Assembly (NCBI GenBank): GCA_019694355.1
Contig: JAIBCB010000007.1
Location: 1-42,377, forward strand
Reading direction: 5' to 3'
DNA from: Pyrinomonadaceae bacterium
GTDB lineage: Bacteria; Acidobacteriota; Blastocatellia; Pyrinomonadales; Pyrinomonadaceae
Length of the DNA: 42,377 nt
Position 1 is the stretch's first letter, and the number at the start of each line of letters is the position of its first letter. The notes under the pieces were generated by a model that was given only the letters and a program-made list of their open reading frames with translations, was not told where the DNA came from and did not search any database. Shown here piece by piece: positions 7,037 through 14,257 of the stretch. The position numbers were made by a program, and so were the translations under genes.

Positions 7037-9094
7037 ATGCTATCCACCAACTCGATTCTCCGCCAAGGACGCTTCCGCGTCAGCCAAATAGTAGCCTCGA
7101 ACTCGTCACACACCATTTATGAGGCTCAGGACAACCTAGCAGCTAAGCCCGTGATGCTATGCGAGAACGCAGGCCTTACCCTTTTTGGGAATGCAAATAC
7201 GAAATATCGCGGCAACGGCATTCTCGGAATAGCCGACCGTTTTAACGAGAACGGCCGTGCTTATCTCGTTACAGAACCACTAATGTGCAGCGGCCCATGG
7301 GACCTTGGGAACGATCGCCACAACGAAAGCGAAGTCTCTAAGGTCTGCGACCGCATCCGGCCGATCGTTGACTCCGTCGCACAGATCCGCAGGCAGTTTC
7401 CAAATGCGAAACTGATCGAAATTTCGCCGCTTTACTTCCGATCGGGCCTCGACGGCACGCTCAAACTCGCTTTTTTTGAGAGAGCCCAGATGCTTGGAAG
7501 CAATCCTTCTGAATCGCCGTATCTCCCGCTCGAAGCGTTCTGGGAAACACTTGATTTCGCGTCCCAGAAGGCGATCACCGCGGACTACGACGAAAAGAGT
7601 CTTGCATTTCTTGAGGCCGCACCGGACAACCGCACCGATCTTTACTCGATCGGCGGCGTTTTCTATAACATTCTTGCGGGCATCGCACCAAAGTCCGCGA
7701 TGGAGCGTCTGATCGAAATACACGATTCCGGAAAGGATCCGCTAACACCGATCGACACCCTAAATCCGCTTGTTCCAAAGAACGTTGCGGATGAGCTAAT
7801 GAAAATGCTCTCGCTAAAGCGTGAGCATCGCGATGATTCGCTTGAAGCTGCACTTATGCAGCCGGCGATGCCTACATCGGTTCCCGTAGCAGTTCCGCCT
7901 GTCGCAGAGGTCGCACCTCCGCCGGTCGAAGTTGCGGCACCTGTCGAAGTCCCGGCTCCGATCGTAGAAGAGCAGGAAGTTGAAGCCTCCGCTCCTGTTG
8001 AGGGGCTTCCTGCGGCCATTGAGGAACAGGGAGTGGAGGTCGAAGCTCCGGTAGAAGCTGTCGAGGCTTCTGCACCGGTTGAAGAGTCACCGGTCGTTGA
8101 ATCTCCGGCTCCGGTTGCTGGAACTGTGGAAGAACATGCCGCACCAGTACAGGTCGAGGCCGCTCAGCCTTCTGCACCGGTCGCAAGCTCGCCGGAATTT
8201 GACGATCTCCTTGAGATTCCACTGGCTCCGAAGGCACCGATTGCTGCGGTTCCGGCAAATCAGCCGGCGGAAAAAGCTGCCGCGCAGCCGGAAGAAGTTG
8301 TCGCCTACAGTTCTGAAGCTCCCGTGGAAGAAACCGCATCGGTTGAAGAGCCTGTTGCAGAATCTGAATTTGAGGTTACCTACTCGAACGAGGTGGTCGA
8401 AACACCGGCCGCTGTCGCCGAGGAGCCTGCCGTAGCTGCTGAAGAGCCGGCAGCCACCTTCTCGCATTCGGAAGAGGTTATTGAAGAGCATCCCGAACCT
8501 TTCATCGACGAGGTCGCTCCGCAAGAGCCCGAACCGGCCGAAGAAGAGGCTCCTGCGCTTACGCATTCGCCTGCTGACGAGCCATTCGGCGGTTTTCACA
8601 CCCGCGTTGAAGCTAATACCGTCCCGGTCGTCGAGACCGTCAAGACGGTCGATAAAAAGACCGTCGAAGCATCGTTCTCTTCGGCATCGCACTCTTTCAG
8701 TTCCGCTGAGCCGGAATCAAAGGGCCTCCCTGTGAAGTTCATCGGGATCGGTGCGGTCGCACTGATCGTCCTTGCGATCGGCATCTGGGTGATCAGCTCA
8801 ATGGGCGGCAGCCAGGCCGCAAAACCCCAGACGGCACCGGTCACTGCGACGGTCGGTTCTGAACCGTCGTCGCAGCCGGCAGCTGAAAGGCAAGCGGCAC
8901 CGGCCGATCAACAGGCCGCCACCGAAGATTCAACTGCCGCACCTGAAAAGGGAGCAGCTGAAAACCGCGAAGCCAAGACCCGGCCGCAGATCGCCGAGTC
9001 AAAGCCCGCAAAACCTGAACAAAAACCCGCCGCCGCTGCGACCCCCGCAAAGGCAAAGAAGGTCTCCGTTGATGACTTGATCAACGACAATTAA
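7037..9094 (+). CDS. membrane-anchored protein-kinase-like (pseudokinase) protein
   Basis: The 685-residue protein begins like a bacterial Ser/Thr kinase: GRFRVSQIVA then TIYEAQD align with the glycine-loop strand, and DLYSIGGVFYNILAG near residue 200 aligns with subdomain IX. The catalytic parts are missing: there is no glycine-rich loop, no Lys in the VAIK position, no HRD, and no DFG (the matching region reads LDGTLKLAFFERA). Residues ~285-560 are a long low-complexity Pro/Glu/Val/Ala tract. One membrane helix follows (FIGIGAVALIVLAIGIWVIS, ~570-590), then a ~95-residue Ala/Pro/Gln-rich tail ending VDDLINDN. This suggests a cytoplasmic pseudokinase with a periplasmic TonB-like stalk. It lies 21 bp before the TPR-TonB gene, probably in one operon. 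Confidence 0.7.
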   Translation: MLSTNSILRQGRFRVSQIVASNSSHTIYEAQDNLAAKPVMLCENAGLTLFGNANTKYRGNGILGIADRFNENGRAYLVTEPLMCSGPWDLGNDRHNESEVSKVCDRIRPIVDSVAQIRRQFPNAKLIEISPLYFRSGLDGTLKLAFFERAQMLGSNPSESPYLPLEAFWETLDFASQKAITADYDEKSLAFLEAAPDNRTDLYSIGGVFYNILAGIAPKSAMERLIEIHDSGKDPLTPIDTLNPLVPKNVADELMKMLSLKREHRDDSLEAALMQPAMPTSVPVAVPPVAEVAPPPVEVAAPVEVPAPIVEEQEVEASAPVEGLPAAIEEQGVEVEAPVEAVEASAPVEESPVVESPAPVAGTVEEHAAPVQVEAAQPSAPVASSPEFDDLLEIPLAPKAPIAAVPANQPAEKAAAQPEEVVAYSSEAPVEETASVEEPVAESEFEVTYSNEVVETPAAVAEEPAVAAEEPAATFSHSEEVIEEHPEPFIDEVAPQEPEPAEEEAPALTHSPADEPFGGFHTRVEANTVPVVETVKTVDKKTVEASFSSASHSFSSAEPESKGLPVKFIGIGAVALIVLAIGIWVISSMGGSQAAKPQTAPVTATVGSEPSSQPAAERQAAPADQQAATEDSTAAPEKGAAENREAKTRPQIAESKPAKPEQKPAAAATPAKAKKVSVDDLINDN

Positions 9095-9115
9095 CCCACC
9101 CTGGAGAAAAGAAAA

Positions 9116-10270
9116 ATGTTCCGCCACGCACTTTCCGCTATTCGTTTACCGATCTACTTCCTATTCGGCTGCCTTCTCTTTAGTGTTATCGCAGTTCCGG
9201 CGGCCTCAGCTCAGGCAAAAGAGCTGAGCCTTGCGGATATTCTGATCGCACTCAGGTCTAAGAAGGCTCCGATGGAGGAGAAGAATCAGATCCTGACCAC
9301 AGCCGTTTCTCAGCGCGGTATCACCTTCGAGCTCAACTCCGATATAGAGAAGGAGCTCGAGGCGACCGGTGCGAGTGCGGCCTTGATCGCAGCGATCAAA
9401 GAAAAGAGTCCGAAGCCGGAAGCTCCTAAAGAGCCCGTCCAAGTTGCATCGTCAACGGCAAAGCCGCTTGGCCCGACGCCCGACGCTGCCTTTTATAAGG
9501 CACGTGCAATGGGTTTGCTTGCCGCCGGCGATCTGGATGGCGCGTTGATCGAGCTCGGCAAAGCCATTGATCTGAAGCCGAACGACGCTTCGCTATACTC
9601 AGAACGAGGATCGATCTACGTAAAACAGCAAAAGCTGGAATTGGCTGTAAACCAGTTCTCGCTCGCGGTCCAGCGTGACCCGAAAGATACTGCGTCATGG
9701 TTCCGTCGTGCCGCGGCGGAAGAGAAACTCGGTCAGACGGATGATGCCCTTGCTCACTATGAAAAGGCCATCGAGGCAGATGCGTCCAATGAACCGGCCA
9801 AAGCTGCCGTTGCTCGGCTGAAGGAAGCGAAGGCCAAAGAAGCAAATGCGGCACAAGCAGCATCGCAGCCTGCGAAGGCTGTCGATCAATCTGCAAAGCC
9901 TGCCGAAACAACTGCAAAAGTCGATCCTAAACCAGCTGAGCCGAAGCCCGCTGAACCGGCATCAAATGAGCCGCTTCCGGCGATGATCGCGGTCGGTGAT
10001 CTCAATTCCCTTGTTGTCGAACTGGAGACGCCTCGTTATTCCGAAATGGATCGCCGCCTGAACGTTCAAGGCAAGATAACGGTCAACGTTATCCTTGATA
10101 ACACAGGTAAGGTCGTGAAGGTCGAAACTGACTCAGGTCCGAGCTCGCTTCGTAAGTCTGCTGAAGAGGCGGTCCGCCGCTCAAAGTTCAAACCGGCGAC
10201 GGTAAACGGACAGGCGGTCGGTGCTTCTGGCTACATCGTCTTCAACTTCTCAGCGAAACGAGGCTGGTAA
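9116..10270 (+). CDS. exported TPR protein with C-terminal TonB domain
   Basis: The 384-residue protein has a signal peptide (~1-32, ending AASAQA). A ~65-residue module follows (LADILIALRSKK...SAALIAAIKEK), a type I associate with acidobacterial exported proteins. Two to three TPR units lie at ~124-225 (for example AIDLKPNDASLYSERGSIYV). After an Ala/Lys/Pro linker comes a TonB C-terminal domain (~290-384) containing VQGKITVNVILDNTGKV and a final FNFS strand. Such domains contact outer-membrane partners or act as secreted scaffolds. A GGAG site precedes the ATG. It follows the pseudokinase gene at 21 bp. The two proteins could meet in the periplasm; this is inference only. Confidence 0.82.
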   Translation: MFRHALSAIRLPIYFLFGCLLFSVIAVPAASAQAKELSLADILIALRSKKAPMEEKNQILTTAVSQRGITFELNSDIEKELEATGASAALIAAIKEKSPKPEAPKEPVQVASSTAKPLGPTPDAAFYKARAMGLLAAGDLDGALIELGKAIDLKPNDASLYSERGSIYVKQQKLELAVNQFSLAVQRDPKDTASWFRRAAAEEKLGQTDDALAHYEKAIEADASNEPAKAAVARLKEAKAKEANAAQAASQPAKAVDQSAKPAETTAKVDPKPAEPKPAEPASNEPLPAMIAVGDLNSLVVELETPRYSEMDRRLNVQGKITVNVILDNTGKVVKVETDSGPSSLRKSAEEAVRRSKFKPATVNGQAVGASGYIVFNFSAKRGW

Positions 10271-10291
10271 GGCCTTTCGAAAAACAACCAG

Positions 10292-11149
10292 TTAGTAACT
10301 TGACGTGGAAGTCTCGGTCTTAATGCCCGAGGCTTCTTGCGCTATCTTGACACCGACGGAAGCTCCTATGCGGGTGGCTCCGGCCTCGAACATCGCACGA
10401 GCGTCGTCAATTCCCTTCACGCCGCCGGAGGCCTTTACGCCGAGGGCAGAACCTACCGTGTGACGCATCAAGGCAACGTCGTTCGCGGTCGCGCCGCCTT
10501 TTGCAAAGCCTGTTGAGGTCTTCACAAAGTCGGCCCCCGCATTCTTTGCGGCAAGGCATGCCCGGACCTTTTCTTCATCAGTAAGCAAGGCCGTCTCAAT
10601 AATGACTTTGCAAAGAATGTGATCTTGGTGGGCAGCCTCGACAACGGCGCGTATGTCGTCCTCAACGAGGCAATCGTCGCCGCTTTTAAGGGCTCCGATA
10701 TTGATGACCATATCCACCTCACGTGCGCCGTTAAAGATGGCTCTGCGGGCCTCGTATGCCTTCACATCGGGCAGCGTAGCTCCAAGCGGAAAGCCGATGA
10801 CCGTGCAGACAGGCACGCCGCTGCCTTTTAGAAATTCGACCGCATCTTTTACGTACGCAGGGTTCACACAGACCGAAGCAAAGCCAAATTCGGCGGCTTC
10901 ACGGCACAGTTTCTTGATGTCGTTGAGAGATGCCTCAGGCTTCAGGAGCGTGTGGTCTATCAGGCTCGCCCAATCGTGGGCGGTCGCGGTCTCGCCGAGG
11001 ACGATCCCGATGCGTTCCGCACCGGCATCCACGATTCTTTCGACATCGGCACGGCAAAAACTCGGCGAATATTCCTCGCCCGAGAGCTTTGCCATCACAA
11101 GGTCCGTTATCTGCTCGACCAGTAGTTCGTGTTTTCCGTTCGATTGCAT
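10292..11149 (-). CDS. deoC: deoxyribose-phosphate aldolase with N-terminal targeting-like extension
   Basis: DeoC cleaves 2-deoxyribose-5-phosphate into glyceraldehyde-3-phosphate and acetaldehyde. The 285-residue protein carries LIDHTLLKP (63-71), EVDMVIN (144-150), the Schiff-base Lys210 in FVKTSTGF and Lys239 in VKASGGV. The catalytic core starts only near residue 58. Before it lies an extension beginning with an amphipathic helix ([15 protein letters not shown], 8-22) and a linker, the layout of bacterial microcompartment encapsulation peptides. The gene starts 20 bp after the rpiB stop, so rpiB-deoC is an operon. DeoC releases volatile acetaldehyde, which fits a compartmented pathway. 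No shell gene is visible in the window. Confidence 0.95.
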   Translation of the reverse strand: MQSNGKHELLVEQITDLVMAKLSGEEYSPSFCRADVERIVDAGAERIGIVLGETATAHDWASLIDHTLLKPEASLNDIKKLCREAAEFGFASVCVNPAYVKDAVEFLKGSGVPVCTVIGFPLGATLPDVKAYEARRAIFNGAREVDMVINIGALKSGDDCLVEDDIRAVVEAAHQDHILCKVIIETALLTDEEKVRACLAAKNAGADFVKTSTGFAKGGATANDVALMRHTVGSALGVKASGGVKGIDDARAMFEAGATRIGASVGVKIAQEASGIKTETSTSSY

Positions 11150-11169
11150 TGCTTTAGAGGTAAATTCTA

Positions 11170-11961
11170 CTACTTTCGGTACTGTCTATCGATAGCGTCT
11201 ATCTTTGCGACGCGTTTCTTATGTCGGTCTTCGGTGATCTCGGACGAGAGAAAGGTCTCTGCGATCTGCCACATTTCGTCGAGCGAATTCTGGCCGGCGC
11301 CGAGCGAAAGTATGTTCGCTGAATTGTGTTCACGGGAATTCTTCGCGAGAGCGACCGAATAACATTGAGCGGCTCGCGCATTCGGCACCTTATTCGCAGC
11401 GATCGCACTTCCGATCCCGGCCCCGTCGATCAGAATTCCCGCATCAACATGGCCGGCACCGACCGCCTTTGCTACAGCGTGAGCAAAATCCGGATAATCG
11501 ACCGCGTCTTCGGAATCGGTCCCGAAATCGCGGACATTTACGCCGCGTTCGGCAAGTTTGGCTTTAAGAGCCTCTTTGGCCTTGAAACCGCCGTGGTCCG
11601 AACCGATCGCAACGGATCGCACCTTGATCGAACTCGACCGCGAAGTTTTCTTGATCAGCTCGATGCCGCGGTCGCGGATCAGGTCGGCCGCGAGCGGCGT
11701 GAACTTGGCCTTTTCGTTGATGCGAAGTCTAGAGCCGTGATCGAGTCCGCGAATATCGTCCTCGGTAAGAAGCAATTTCGATGATTCGTCGCGATCCCAT
11801 TCCATCGAAAGTTTGTCTTTTAGAGAGTTTACGACGATGTGCTCCGGGGAATGTGCCTCGGCCTGTACCACCGGTTCCGCGGCGTCCGCAGGAACATTGG
11901 CGAGCACCTGGCGAACGAGTTCTCTTACTCGGTCACGCGTTTCGTCTGTCGCTTTTACCAT
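11170..11961 (-). CDS. rpiB: RpiB/LacA-family sugar-phosphate isomerase with long N-terminal extension
   Basis: RpiB-type enzymes interconvert ribose-5-P and ribulose-5-P or related sugars. The core occupies ~114-263: [38 protein letters not shown] and [14 protein letters not shown]. The position normally held by the catalytic Cys (CGTGIG) is Asp179. About 113 extra residues precede the core. They comprise an amphipathic helix ([15 protein letters not shown], 9-23) like an encapsulation peptide, and a module ([16 protein letters not shown]...[17 protein letters not shown], 64-103) resembling the N-terminus of EutQ. Both features point to microcompartment cargo. It is transcribed first in the operon with deoC and divergently from hpt. 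The exact substrate is uncertain because of the Cys to Asp change. Confidence 0.88.
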   Translation of the reverse strand: MVKATDETRDRVRELVRQVLANVPADAAEPVVQAEAHSPEHIVVNSLKDKLSMEWDRDESSKLLLTEDDIRGLDHGSRLRINEKAKFTPLAADLIRDRGIELIKKTSRSSSIKVRSVAIGSDHGGFKAKEALKAKLAERGVNVRDFGTDSEDAVDYPDFAHAVAKAVGAGHVDAGILIDGAGIGSAIAANKVPNARAAQCYSVALAKNSREHNSANILSLGAGQNSLDEMWQIAETFLSSEITEDRHKKRVAKIDAIDRQYRK

Positions 11962-12056
11962 TCGTTTTGTCGAGACACGTCTGCCATCCTTGAAAAGGCC
12001 GTGTTATTTGAATATATTTTCATTTAGCCAGCCAATCAACCAAAGAACGATAAATT

Positions 12057-12635
12057 ATGACGGCCGAATCATTGAAACAGACCGCGATGACCGAGTTTAC
12101 AAACCCGAATCTTTCGATCCTTTATTCGGCAGATGACATAAAGACACGGATCGCCGATCTTGGACGCCAGATAACAGCTGACTATCAGGGCGGCGATCTT
12201 GTTCTGGTCGGCGTTCTGAAAGGTTCGTGCGTATTTATGGCCGACCTTATGCGTGCGATAGATCTGCCGATGAAGATCGACTTTATGTCCGTTTCAAGTT
12301 ACAAGGACGGCACCGTTTCGACCGGCGACGTAGAAATTCTCAAGGATCTGAGCAACCCGATCCGCGGCAAAGATGTGCTCGTGGTGGAAGACATCATCGA
12401 CACAGGCCTTACGTTGACGAGATTGCTCGATATTCTTGGCTCTCGCGGGGCGAACTCCATCAAGCTTGCAAGCTTTCTCGACAAGCCCGAACCTCGGATC
12501 AACAAAGAATTGAAGCTCGATTACACGGGATTTGTGATCCCGAATGAGTTCGTTGTTGGCTACGGCCTAGACGCTGCAGGACGCTATCGTAACCTGCCCT
12601 TTATCGGTGTTGTAAAGAACCCTGCGGAAGCTTGA
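12057..12635 (+). CDS. hpt: hypoxanthine phosphoribosyltransferase
   Basis: This enzyme salvages hypoxanthine and guanine by joining them to PRPP in the cytoplasm. The 192-residue protein has the substrate loop VLVGVLKGSCVFMADL, the PRPP motif VLVVEDIIDTGLT and the C-terminal GYGLDAAGRYRNLPFIGVV typical of the family. The ATG at 12057 is used; a second Met at codon 11 is possible. It is divergent from rpiB with 95 bp between the starts. The rplU promoter overlaps its stop codon. Confidence 0.95.
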   Translation: MTAESLKQTAMTEFTNPNLSILYSADDIKTRIADLGRQITADYQGGDLVLVGVLKGSCVFMADLMRAIDLPMKIDFMSVSSYKDGTVSTGDVEILKDLSNPIRGKDVLVVEDIIDTGLTLTRLLDILGSRGANSIKLASFLDKPEPRINKELKLDYTGFVIPNEFVVGYGLDAAGRYRNLPFIGVVKNPAEA

Positions 12636-12660
12636 CCTCGCCCTGCCTTTTCCGTATAAT
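12632..12660 (+). promoter_or_regulatory. rplU-rpmA promoter
   Basis: TTGACC (12632-12637) and TATAAT (12655-12660) are separated by exactly 17 bp, close to ideal sigma-70 geometry. The -35 box overlaps the hpt stop codon. The transcript is expected to start at about 12666-12668. Confidence 0.72.
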
Positions 12661-12665
12661 TTGAA

Positions 12666-12720
12666 CTTTTCGGCTGTAGGGCAGAGGTTTGCCCGCGTAA
12701 GCTGCCCGAAAAGCCAGGAG
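12666..12720 (+). promoter_or_regulatory. structured leader of rplU
   Basis: From the predicted transcript start, CTTTTC (12666-12671) plus GGGCAG (12679-12684) pair with CTGCCCGAAAAG (12702-12713), leaving a 7-nt bulge. In the alternative fold, GGGCA (12679-12683) pairs with TGCCC (12690-12694). The two folds exclude each other. The ribosome-binding site AGGAG follows at 12716-12720. This is the layout of an autoregulatory ribosomal-protein leader, inferred from sequence only. Confidence 0.5.
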
Positions 12721-12725
12721 AGAAA

Positions 12726-12998
12726 ATGAGTTACACGATCATTAAAACCGGCGGTAAACAGTTCGCGGTCGAGAGCGGCCAGAAGGTTCGCGTCCCGTCG
12801 ATCGAAGCAGAAGCCGGCAAGAAAGTCGATATCGACACCGTGTTTGCGGGTGGAACGGCAGCAGTCGGAAGCATTAAAGCTACCGTTGTCGGCCATGGCC
12901 TTGGCGATAAGGTCATCGTCTTTAAGAAAAAGCGCCGCAAACAGTACAAGCGTAAACAGGGACACAGGCAAGGTTTCACAGAGATCCAGATCGATTAA
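12726..12998 (+). CDS. rplU: 50S ribosomal protein L21
   Basis: The 90-residue protein has the L21 N-terminus (YTIIKTGGKQFAVESGQKVRV) and the basic C-terminal signature KKKRRKQYKRKQGHRQGFT. It is about 13 residues shorter than the E. coli protein, mostly through a shortened central loop. L21 binds 23S rRNA in the large subunit. An AGGAG site precedes the ATG. It is followed after 21 bp by rpmA, the usual L21-L27 pair. Confidence 0.96.
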   Translation: MSYTIIKTGGKQFAVESGQKVRVPSIEAEAGKKVDIDTVFAGGTAAVGSIKATVVGHGLGDKVIVFKKKRRKQYKRKQGHRQGFTEIQID

Positions 12999-13019
12999 TA
13001 GCAACGATCCACAAAAACA

Positions 13020-13295
13020 ATGGCACATAAGAAAGGTGTAGGTTCATCCAGAAACGGCCGCGATTCAGCTGCACAGCGTCTCGGCCTCAAGAAGTTCGGC
13101 GGCCAGCATGTCCTTGGCGGCAATATCCTTGCTCGCCAACGCGGCACGAAATGGAAGCCGGGCAATAATGTCGGCCGCGGCAAAGACGATACGCTCTTTG
13201 CTCTGATCGAAGGTTTCGTTAAATTTGAAGATAAGGGCCGCAGAGGCAAGTTCATCAGCGTCTATGCTGAACTCCCCGTGGCCGAAGCTGCCTAA
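13020..13295 (+). CDS. rpmA: 50S ribosomal protein L27
   Basis: The 91-residue protein starts [16 protein letters not shown] and contains [16 protein letters not shown] and [15 protein letters not shown], all diagnostic for L27. The N-terminal tail reaches the peptidyl-transferase centre. The N-terminus is of the uncleaved type, since MAHKK starts directly. It is co-transcribed with rplU and ends at a Rho-independent terminator (13323-13369). Confidence 0.97.
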   Translation: MAHKKGVGSSRNGRDSAAQRLGLKKFGGQHVLGGNILARQRGTKWKPGNNVGRGKDDTLFALIEGFVKFEDKGRRGKFISVYAELPVAEAA

Positions 13296-13322
13296 GCTTG
13301 GCGGCCGGAACGGTTTCAAGTC

Positions 13323-13369
13323 AAATTCGCGGTCGAGCGACAAGGTTGCTGGCCGCGATTTCTTTTTTC
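13323..13369 (+). terminator. Rho-independent terminator of rplU-rpmA
   Basis: AAATTCGCGGTC pairs with GGCCGCGATTT (13351-13361) with one bulged T and a 16-nt loop. The T-rich tract TTTCTTTTTT follows. Confidence 0.7.
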
Positions 13370-13417
13370 CGCCATTTCTCCGCCCCGCAAAATATTTTTT
13401 TAGTTGATTTTTTTCGG

Positions 13418-13537
13418 TTTTCCACAGGCCGGTCGAACAACGGGTCTCGGGTGGTCACAGGCCAAGCGATTGTCTGCGAAATACTTAACGAGTTTTCCAC
13501 ATTCTTTTTCCACAGCACTGGCCGAATATTTTCCACA
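13418..13537 (+). other. cluster of four DnaA-box-like 9-mers; candidate oriC or DnaA-binding region
   Basis: The 9-mer TTTTCCACA occurs four times in the same orientation at 13418-13426, 13493-13501, 13506-13514 and 13529-13537. It fits the DnaA-box consensus TTWTNCACA. Very A/T-rich runs flank the cluster: 13388-13414 and about 13590-13613. The stretch holds no gene. dnaA and dnaN are not in this window, so either a replication origin or a DnaA-titrating or DnaA-regulated site is possible. Confidence 0.55.
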
Positions 13538-13589
13538 GACGCCTCCTCCGCAGCACCCAAGAACCGCGAATACTTAAAGTGTTTTCTAC

Positions 13590-13617
13590 TTGACTTAATA
13601 TTTTTTGGGGTTAAGAT
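13590..13617 (+). promoter_or_regulatory. putative promoter of the structured RNA
   Basis: TTGACT (13590-13595) and TAAGAT (13612-13617) are 16 bp apart. The predicted start is near 13624. The -35 matches 5 of 6 positions and the -10 matches 4 of 6. Confidence 0.55.
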
Positions 13618-13623
13618 AGCCAT

Positions 13624-14251
13624 ACAGTCGAGGTTGTTTACGGACACTTTGACCGGCACCGGGAGGTGGAAGGATTGCGGTGACGCTTTTCTTCGAAGGA
13701 CGGCAGGAGCGGAAGCCACCGTTCGGAACGCCCGGAGCCGAAGCCGAAAGGCTTGTGCCGCAGGTCCTTAATTGGATCTCGATCGAAGGTTTGTTCGCAG
13801 ACTTTTGATCTTCGGTCGCAAGGATAAAAACTTGCGACACCGTACAGGAAATGATCAGCCTGTAATGAGTGCACGACACGCCGCTCATCGAAGGTCTCTC
13901 GGGACTGGAGCTATGAGCCTCGTTTGCCGGAAAGCGTAACCGGCGGTGGAGGAAAAGCCACCAAACAAAAAACCTAACGGCACCTCTTGTTCTCTCCTTG
14001 TGAGTGACTAAAGAGCCAAAAGGAATTTAAGTTCGCTTGAGTTTCTCGTGCTGACCGGCGATTAGATAAAGCTCCCCGCAGAGCGTCGTCGGAATATAAA
14101 AAATCGGCAGACATCGCGTGTACATGAGATGTCTGCCAAACACCTCGATCCCGTGTAGAGTTGGGGCCTTCGGGTCGCGAATCTTGGGACAGGAAAAATA
14201 AAAGCGTTGATCTCGAAACGAGCGATCGTCAAGAAATCAACGCTTTTGTTT
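13624..14251 (+). ncRNA. predicted long structured non-coding RNA, ~625 nt
   Basis: No reading frame here looks real, yet the strand is dense in hairpins. Examples are CACC-GGGA-GGTG (13657-13668); a long-range stem AAGGAC/GTCCTT (13696-13701 with 13764-13769) enclosing GGCA/TGCC and the GAAA-capped AAGCC/GGCTT (13741-13754); GTCGCAAG/CTTGCGAC (13815-13838); TACAGG/CCTGTA (13843-13864); GCCGG/CCGGC (13926-13944); GGTGG/CCACC (13945-13962); and the 10-bp GGCAGACATC/GATGTCTGCC (14106-14137). It has its own promoter upstream and a strong terminator at the end. I could not find the core motifs of RNase P RNA, tmRNA, 6S or SRP RNA. The function is unknown. Confidence 0.5.
14200..14251. terminator. 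bidirectional terminator between structured RNA and clc gene
   Basis: A 12-bp stem AAAAGCGTTGAT/ATCAACGCTTTT (14200-14211 with 14236-14247) encloses a CTCG-AAA-CGAG hairpin. GTTTTG follows on the plus strand. On the minus strand the stem runs into TTTTATTTTTCC, a good T tract for the clc gene. Confidence 0.75.
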
Positions 14252-14257
14252 TGCTAT

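Noticed and set aside
13595..13888. Minus-strand ORFs of 78-97 codons inside the structured-RNA region
   Set aside because: There is no ribosome-binding site and no family resemblance, and they coincide with the hairpin-dense stretch.
13624..14251. The structured RNA as RNase P RNA or tmRNA
   Set aside because: The GAGGAAAGTCC and ACAGAA core of RNase P is absent. There is no tRNA-like 3' end with a tag frame as in tmRNA.
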